Under the pieces are notes generated by a model. The model saw nothing but the letters and a program-made list of their open reading frames with translations. It did no database searches and was not told the origin of the DNA. Below are positions 57,601 through 64,000 of a stretch of 64,000 nt of DNA, in pieces; the stretch's first letter is position 1; every line of letters starts with the position of its first letter. This DNA comes from Phylloscopus collybita (taxonomy: Eukaryota; Chordata; Aves; Passeriformes; Phylloscopidae). Both the position numbers and the translations under genes were made by a program. Where the stretch lies: contig JAJNNQ010000009.1 in assembly GCA_027886175.1 (NCBI GenBank), positions 13,303,501 to 13,367,500 on the forward strand, in the 5' to 3' direction.

Positions 57601-60600
57601 GTGAAGGACTGGCCTGATGAGAAGCTGTCACTTGCTCCAGGTCACTCGCTCCAGGTCACTCGCTGTACAGGAGCATACAAAGCCCTGAGGTGCACCCAGC
57701 AGCAATCTCACTCAGTAATTCTTTTCCCAGACCTCCAGGCTCCCTCTCTTTCCCCTGCAGAATTTAATTGCTTTGCCTACAGACAACCTTTCCAGAAGTC
57801 ATCTTCCTGTGAGGCAGGGTTCTGGAACTCCCTCTCCATGCCCAGCCAGTTCCTCCAATGCTTTGTTTACTGAGTTTTGAACTATTTCATTAGCAGAAAG
57901 CAATGCTTACCAAATCAAGCTGCCAAAAAAAATCAAGCATGTAATTTTCATGTTGACAAAAAGTCTGTTACCGTAAGTGATATGGTGGCTGACACTTTGC
58001 AGTAATTAAACTAAATGGGAATCGAAAGGCTTGTGCTTATCGAAGACTCTGAGATTGACAGGTCTGATTTTTTTCCTTCATCTTTTTCCTTGACAATTTT
58101 CCCCCTTTCCATTACCCAAATGCTAATACCAGCAGGCAGTAGCGTCCTCAAATCCAGCCGGCAGGAAGAACCCAGCCTTTGGGTTTTTCCCAAAGAAGAA
58201 TCATTCTCCGCTGCTGCTCCTGAGGAGCTCCTTCTCCCACCTGATGGCAGTGTTCTCCTTGCTTCCAGCGCCCAGCACAGCATCATCCAGAGATCCAGCC
58301 ACAGCTGCCTGGGCTGTCCTTGGCAGCAGCCCCAAAAAAACTGCTCCAAAGCAGCAGTGGGGCACGGCAAGGCTGGAGGTAGGGAAGGGAAAGCTGGAGA
58401 AAAACAAAACAAAACAACAAAACAAAACAAAACACACACACACACAAAAAAAAAAAAACCCACCACCAAACAAAAAACCAGAAATATTTAGCACAGAAAG
58501 GTAGCAGAAGGATTCTGAGTTACAGAGGGCTTCCTCTCAACACAGGCATAAACATTACTGGTCCTTGTATAATTTCTGATATAAAGATATAGCTACACAT
58601 AAGCTCACATGAAAAAGCAGACAGACTGTGGATGTATAAATTTCACTGCTGTCTACAGCCACCACAGTTTACCAAAATGCAGCAGCTAAATTGACACAGG
58701 CAAAGATGAGTCTGTTAGATGCAGAAATGTTGCTACACCATTTAGTTCCTTTGATACACGTTCTCCTTCTGAGATACCTGGGCTTTTACAGGTGAATCCC
58801 GTGCCTTAGATCCCCAGAAGAGTGAAAACTGGCTTTAAGGAACAATGTTATAACCACAAACATCTTGCCTACTTTTTAAAGAGTTGTATTTCTGAGTGCT
58901 TAGGTTCATTACAGTTTTGGCTAGGGATGGTAGCAAACGAGAAGGATTTTCTTACACAAATTGCAGAGGTTTGGTCACTGCACAGGTCAGGCACATGGGC
59001 TCAAGGGACTGTTTACAGCTGTAACTTCAGAGCTTCACCACAGGGCCACACTTGAAAATGCAGGGTGGCCTGAAGACATTGCAATGTTTAGAAATAAAAT
59101 TCTGGACCTTTTAAAATCGGATATTGATTGCAGGGGAGAACAGGTCTCACCAGAAAAGTGCCTCTGCCTGGAAGGGTGATTTAAAAACATGGGCAGAGTT
59201 TACTGAGTTCTCCAGAACAAAGTCTGGAAGTAATTCTTTACTTGTGAATTTGAAATGGGACCCATACTTTAAAGCATCTCTCTCAAATTCTTAAGTAGAA
59301 AACTAGAGGCAACACAGCCCAAAGGAACACTGCCCTTCTTAAGATGTTTTCAGCATTCAGTGTCAGTCCAGGGCTGAACTGAGAGCAAGATGTTGTTCAT
59401 GGTGTCACTGAAATCAGCAGGGATGAAACTTTCTCTTGATATTATACCAATTAAATCAGTTTCAATTGGGGATGAATTTGCTCCATCATGTCCAATTAAG
59501 GAAAAAAAAATGTAAAGCAAAGGAAAAAATCTATAGTAACAGTGATTTATCAGATAGTTCAATGCTGTCCTGTTCCTTTCAGTGTAAGGATATTCTTTCA
59601 AGGTTAGCCAGACCAGTGTATAGATGTGAAAGAAATAATGATGCTGAAGCTGTCCATTTTTCTAATATACACATTAAAATTTGGCTGCTGGGATAGATGC
59701 TAATGGAAATATTTTTGGCCCAGGCTTTCACTTGATAGATTAATGGGATATTCATATACAAGGCAAATGGATAGAAATACTCAAATTTATTGGAAAATGC
59801 AATTTCTACCCCAATATAGGGACAAATGGAGGATATGCTTTGCAGTATGTATAATATTTGGATTTAATAAGGAAAAGTTTATTTGTATCCCAACCCTTAT
59901 TGTATGCTACACTGAGTTCAGGGCAGAGTCTCTGGCTCAAAAATGTCTTAAGGCAAGTTCTTCAGTCCTTGTTTTCCAGAGAAATATTGCAGTTTTTAAG
60001 TTTACAGAAGATTTCTTGTGTTCTTTCTGTCAGGTATTATTTCAGGTTTACCAGCATTGCCCAAACTCTATTCATAAAAATAAAACTTGAAAAAATTAAA
60101 CACAAATTTAGAGTATATTTATGTTATATATCACTGAATTTGGATACAATATTTCAGAGTCTTTAGTAGAAAAAAAGCCTAAAATGCCTTATATATTTCA
60201 GCATAAACAAATCTAGCCTCAAAAGAAGAGATCAAAGGAAGTCCATTATGCCTGAAGAGATTATATGATATTTGCAGATAGGATGCAGCTTAGTTTGTAT
60301 ATAACCCAAAATACACAAACAAAAGGCAGAGAGTGCCCAAGGCCCACAGCAATGTGGGACATAAGAGTATTCCCCATGGACTTCAGAATTATCTGAATTC
60401 GATACATTTAATTAACTGGTAGAGCGAGGATCTCTTTTGGGGCCTTTCTTTCTTCTGTAAATCCAGAAGCAACACTAAAGCAACATATTCTATGCTCTAT
60501 TGTGAGCAGCTTTAAGAGAAAAGTTTGTTTCTCAGGCATTTTTTTTTCTTGGCAAGGCACATGTTCTTGTTTCAACCTGAAGCTGTTCTTGCTGGAATTT

Positions 60601-63216
60601 TTAGCATACCACGTGCCAGCAAACTTCTCATGTTGTTTCAGAAGGCCCAGAGCTACAGAAAGTCTCTGCCCTCACCTCTGCTGGGTGTGGGTGCTGCACA
60701 CCAGACAAGTATTTTCTTTCTGTGTTGGAAAAAGGTCAGGTGAAAAATTATTAACAGAATCTACCTCAAGAGTGAGACTGGAAAGAATGGCACATCTTCC
60801 TGGAGCTGGGATTTGCAGGTCCTCAAGCCTTCTCACTGCTTATCTTAAGTAAACCAAAATCATGGTTCTATGTGCCTGGTAACCTCTTTAGGACCTCTTT
60901 AGGATGTGAGACAAAATCTGTGCTTCATATCAGAGAAATAGCTTTCCAGTGGCAAATCAATGATTTATTATTATTCATTTCTAAAAAAAACCCCATGTTG
61001 ATAGGTGAGGGCAGCAAAAAGAAAAGGTTGTTTAGCTTTTTTATGCACTTTTTTACATTATTTGTATTTTTATGTCTAAAACAATGCTGAAGTTGCCTAG
61101 TTTCCATAAAAGCCCATCTTCATGACTTACCTTTCTTCCCTGTGATACAGCTAGCAGTACCACACCAATTAGCAGCTGTAGAAGCCCCCACTTGCAGGCT
61201 AAGACCTACCAGCTTTTATGACATTAAAGACACAATCTGGCTCAGCTCTGCCAGGACTGTGCATAAATACTCTTCTTTCAGGTATTGGTGACATGGACAC
61301 ATGTCATCCAGTGCTGAGTTTGGTGTCTTGAAAGGATAGAACACTGATGCTTTGGATTTTTGGCTCAGCAATCCATCTTGGCATGATCATGAATCACCTG
61401 GATGGTTTTCTTTGTGCCTCTCATGGCCATGACTTGAGTCTAGCAGCAGAAATGCTTTATATTGCTCTGTCTCCTACCTCTCTGCTTTGAAAGAAAAAAA
61501 GAAAAAAAAAAAAGAAAAAAAAAAAAAAAAAAAAAAAAAAAGCCATGGGTTTTTTTATGGTTTCTTGAAAAATATTTTGTCTTCTGAGACCAGGCATAAA
61601 AACTTTGCCATATGAAAAGACAGATCACTGGGTACCCAGCTGTCGCCTGTGGCTGTTAACGCTCTTACATAAAGCAGATTTCAGGAGTAGCTTAAAAAAA
61701 AAAAAAAATAAATAAAGGCCTGCCTGGAGGACAAATCATTTGACAAATTAGAAAGTGTGAGCCATATAAATGTTTGTGAGATGTGCCTGTGCTTACAGCC
61801 AAGCTCTACAAATTGTCTTTATGATACCATTGACTGTTCAGAGCAAAGGGGACAGCTGCCTATTCTCTAATGTCACTCCTCAATCAGCAGGAACTCTCTC
61901 TCTTGGATGATTCAGTGTGTCCATGTTGTAATCCTTAGTGGCAGGGAGAGATATTTACAACTTCCTAACCCCTAAATAAAGCACCAAAGTTTGGAGTGTG
62001 GTCTCTATGGGTTATTTACACTTTGCAGCCAGAAAAATGTTCCTCCAGGAGAAAATTTAATACACCCAAGTTAAGTCCTGCTAAATAAAATGTGAATTCT
62101 TGCTGACACAAGAGTGCAACAGCAAAACAATGACCATGCTCCCTGCAGCACCCACAGTTTGGCTTCTTATTTCTACAGTGATGTAACTGAAAGTCAATTT
62201 TGGCTCTTGAGTGGAAGGTAATAGTCCTGTTAAAAAATCATCATTGCTACTCATCTTTATCCACCAAGAGGTAAGTTTGGTTCATATAAACGAGAGGTGT
62301 GGTCCTTAATGCAACTGGGGCTGGCCCTGTGACAGACAACATGACATGACACAGAATTTGGGATGCACCAGGGCTGCCTCAGTTGGCCACTTAGGGAGAG
62401 ACCCTCCAGGCTACGTGCCCTGTCCCTGCTCCCAGGCTCAGTTTCAGACAGCACTGTACAGTGGTACCTGATTTGGATCTTAGTTATAAATGTGGAAATC
62501 AACTGTGCCTCTAGCAAAGTCAGTAGCTGCAAATTAGTGCATAAATAAAATAATCTCAGGCCCTGAACAGCTAAATCACTGCTTTTGTTTTAGATAAAAT
62601 TACAGGTTGTTTTGGGTTTTTTTTTCTCTAGGATCAAACTCTCTGCAGGGAGATACATGACCATATTTTTGGCTTGCTGTATCTGAGGGGGCAGTAACCT
62701 TTGACCATACTTTTAAAATGTACAACCTATAGTCTGAGAAGCTATTTGCTTCTCATGATTTGGTGAATAATGAATAATCCAGAAATTTGATCTTTTGGTT
62801 ATGTAAAATCAGCACTGATCATTTTAAGGGGTAAAAACCTGGATTACATTCAGTTATTTGAAATGCAGGAAAGAGAGAAGGATTATTTTGAACTGTTCAT
62901 TCCTCAGTATATACCTCATCTGCTGAAGATACTCTTCTTTTGTAATGGATCATGTATTTGGTGCCTGGGCATAGCTGGAATTCTTCTAACATCCAGTCCA
63001 GTGTTTGACCACAACAGTGGTTGAACCTTTCACAGGCACAAGTACTCATATAAATATTTATTAACTATGTTTTAATCTCTTGGCAGAGATAAGGATTGTC
63101 TGCAAATATGGGAATCATTAAAAGATGCATTCATTTACAAGAATCCCTGTAATATCACACCAGAAGATTACCAGCCTTTAATGGAGCTAGCGAGTCATCC
63201 CATACCCTGTAACAAG
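48401..63216 (+). CDS. CD38: CD38, 5' part (coding exons 1-2; gene runs off the right edge)
   Basis: CD38 is the main vertebrate NAD glycohydrolase/ADP-ribosyl cyclase. It is a type II membrane ectoenzyme that makes ADP-ribose, cyclic ADP-ribose and, under some conditions, NAADP (family knowledge). Exons 48401-48639 and 63087-63216 join in phase 2 to give about 123 residues. They comprise a short basic cytoplasmic segment (SARLRQR), one membrane-spanning segment (about residues 14-37), the stalk, and the first part of the extracellular domain, with GRC, KDC and NPCNIT cysteine motifs. The active-site Trp and Glu residues fall in exons beyond 64000. Its upstream neighbour BST1 is a tandem paralogue with the same phase and exon 2 length. 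A type II membrane anchor plus CpG-island exon 1 distinguishes it from BST1. Confidence 0.96.
52617..52750 (-). mobile_element. CR1 LINE 3' end, antisense
   Basis: The plus strand reads ttcacagaatcacacaatgg, then gtcaggtttgaagggactac, then a tail with caagcaggatcatcctagag and acattacacagggttttgtc. This is the reverse complement of a common avian CR1 3' end subfamily. The copy is short, about 135 bp. Confidence 0.85.
53666..54237 (-). mobile_element. Solo LTR of an endogenous retrovirus, antisense
   Basis: Read on the minus strand, the element starts TGTATTCTATCCCC at 54237 and ends CAAACCAGCACA at 53666, with TG...CA termini. A TATA-like gatataatcc lies in the middle, near 54012, and ATTAAA occurs shortly before the 3' end (near 53720). 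The inner end carries a short inverted repeat, ctggtttgaaagcaaaaccag in part, typical of passerine LTRs as I remember them. No internal viral genes flank it, and no clear target-site duplication was found. It is about 570 bp. Confidence 0.6.
54430..54975 (+). mobile_element. CR1 LINE 3' fragment, sense orientation
   Basis: The recognisable CR1 blocks occur in order: ctgggtccagttctggtctt, then aaggaccatgaagatgattg, then gactgtccagcctggagaag, then caggacaagaggcaatggac, then agactggaacaggttgactg, and ttggactagatgatcaccag at the end. A poly-T insertion of about 15 nt lies inside it at 54804-54820. It is about 545 bp, with no intact reading frame. Confidence 0.9.
57631..57662. promoter_or_regulatory. 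AGGTCA direct repeat with 8-nt spacing (DR8) in CD38 intron 1
   Basis: AGGTCA occurs at 57639-57644 and again at 57653-57658, with eight bases between, inside a short tandem duplication of the 14-nt unit ctcgctccaggtca. AGGTCA pairs are nuclear-receptor half-sites, and DR8 is among the spacings reported for retinoic acid receptors. Human CD38 is known to be induced by retinoic acid through a first-intron element. Function here is inference. Confidence 0.35.
58401..58480. repeat. (AAAAC)n / (CA)n / poly-A composite tract
   Basis: AAAAC units are followed by about eight CA units and then an A run. Open frames crossing it (158 and 152 codons on opposite strands) owe part of their length to this tract. 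Confidence 0.88.
61490..61542. repeat. A-rich tract
   Basis: This is about 50 nt of A broken only by a few G. It could be the tail of a retroposed sequence, but the 5' neighbour is not recognisable. Confidence 0.9.
61694..61717. repeat. Poly-A with AATAAATAAA end
   Basis: About 15 A are followed by taaataaa. This is a short low-complexity run in CD38 intron 1. Confidence 0.8.
63087..63216 (+). CDS. CD38: CD38 coding exon 2
   Basis: The exon has 130 nt. It completes Gly and encodes DKDCLQIWESLKDAFIYKNP, then CNITPEDYQPLMELASHPIP, then CNK. It matches the family pattern DC..W..LK.AF...PCNIT.EDYQPL. NIT is a potential N-glycosylation site. The acceptor is ttggcag and the donor AAG followed by GTAACA, phase 0. 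Confidence 0.96.
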
Positions 63217-64000
63217 GTAACAGTGCAGGGTGGGCTGTGGTGGGATGCCAGGTCTGGGCAGTGCTCTGAGCAGTGGGATCTCACCCATAACAGCTGTGAG
63301 GGTTGATGAGGATGGCATTCTACTTCTGCACTTACTGCAGTAGTCCTGCAGTTACACCTTTGGTAACCCTGCCCATACTCTGTCTGGGTACATCTGGAAT
63401 CATCCCTGTGTGAGGCTTGCCTTAAGCCAGGATCATCCCAGTGAAGTGACAGGGATGTCCCCATTGCCTGAGCATATGGCTCTCTGTAAGGAGCACGCCA
63501 TCATGCTGTTAGAGGGACACTGCTTCCAGAAAGCTGTTCTTCCAGGTGCAGCTCAAAAGCAAACAACAAATTTGGATATTTTCATAGGATGTGTAAATAT
63601 ATCCTATGAAAACTAGTCAAACCTTTCTTTCAAAATCCTTTAAAAGCTAACCATGTCCCTTTCCACAAAAAAACAAAAAAAAAACCCAAAAAAAACCCAC
63701 CAAAAACAAAAACAAAAAAAAAACAACACACAAACAAACAAACAAACAAACAAACAAACCCACAAAAACAAAAAAAAAAAACCCACCACCTGAAATATTC
63801 TGCAAATGAGAGTGTTCAAATAAGAACTGATCCACTAGGGTGAACTTGCTGCATTTCAATAAAGCTAAATCTCCTTCATTATCACGATCTTTCTGGTTTT
63901 CTCCAGAAAAAAAGCTTTGACCAGCTGTAGTATAGCTATCACTTACCACTTACCTTATTTCACAGTCACTGTTTTGGAGCAAGACAGGTGACCTCGTTCA
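63217..64000 (+). other. CD38: CD38 intron 2 (partial)
   Basis: This is the start of intron 2, to the window edge. It contains an A/C-rich tract at 63668-63783. No exon 3 is reached. Confidence 0.88.
63668..63783. repeat. (CAAA)n and A/C-rich tract
   Basis: Irregular A runs with CC or CACC breaks surround about seven perfect CAAA units (near 63732-63760). The F/V-rich minus-strand frame here is an artefact of composition. Confidence 0.9.

Larger units (their letters stand above)
48640..63086 (+). other. CD38: CD38 intron 1 (14.4 kb)
   Basis: This long first intron is rich in mobile-element debris: an antisense CR1 end (52617-52750), an antisense LTR (53666-54237) and a sense CR1 (about 54430-54975). 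Low-complexity tracts lie at 58401-58480, 61490-61542 and 61694-61717. An open frame of 193 codons at 49085-49666 is unexplained. Two AGGTCA half-sites form a direct repeat at 57639-57658. I see no further exon between the two CD38 exons. Confidence 0.85.

Noticed and set aside
58011..58491. Opposed frames of 152 and 158 codons in CD38 intron 1
   Set aside because: The ends are simple A/C repeat, and the rest has no recognisable content and no splice connection.

Overview
The window is animal nuclear DNA and almost certainly from a bird, probably a passerine. The supporting evidence is CR1 retrotransposon 3' ends in both orientations, avian-style LTRs, many T/G-rich low-complexity tracts, GT-AG introns of 0.5 to 14 kb, CpG islands at two promoters, and the vertebrate gene order FBXL5-BST1-CD38. 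I cannot name the species from sequence alone. There are no bacterial-type genes, operons or CRISPR arrays.

Layout. Positions 1-13130 hold the 5' end of FBXL5 on the minus strand: coding exon 2 (833-1048), an 11.8 kb intron 1, coding exon 1 (12847-12930), and a CpG-island promoter. Positions 13131-17258 are the divergent intergenic stretch between FBXL5 and BST1, with a CR1 fragment, a (GAAA)n microsatellite and T-rich tracts. Positions 17259-31622 hold the complete BST1 (CD157) coding sequence on the plus strand: nine exons with consistent splice phases, giving about 316 residues. Positions 31623-48400 are intergenic, with a solo LTR-like element near 40 kb and a weaker LTR-like piece near 37.6 kb. 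From 48401 the window contains the start of CD38 on the plus strand: CpG-island exon 1 (48401-48639), a 14.4 kb intron 1 with several CR1 pieces and an antisense LTR, and exon 2 (63087-63216). CD38 continues beyond the right edge.

How the genes relate. BST1 and CD38 are tandem paralogues of the ADP-ribosyl cyclase family. They share the exon 1 donor phase (2), an exon 2 of exactly 130 nt, and the cysteine positions visible here. CD38 is predicted to be a type II membrane protein; BST1 is predicted to be secreted into the ER and GPI-anchored. FBXL5 is the iron-sensing F-box subunit that targets iron regulatory proteins. It is a conserved neighbour, not a pathway partner.

I found no previously undescribed system. 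The observations most worth checking are: a frame-destroying competing splice acceptor at BST1 exon 6; the weak, arginine-interrupted GPI tail of BST1; a possible hidden 5' exon of BST1; a glycine at the BST1 position that aligns with the CD38 residue controlling cyclase/hydrolase balance; an in-frame upstream ATG in FBXL5; and a perfect AGGTCA direct repeat with 8-nt spacing in CD38 intron 1.
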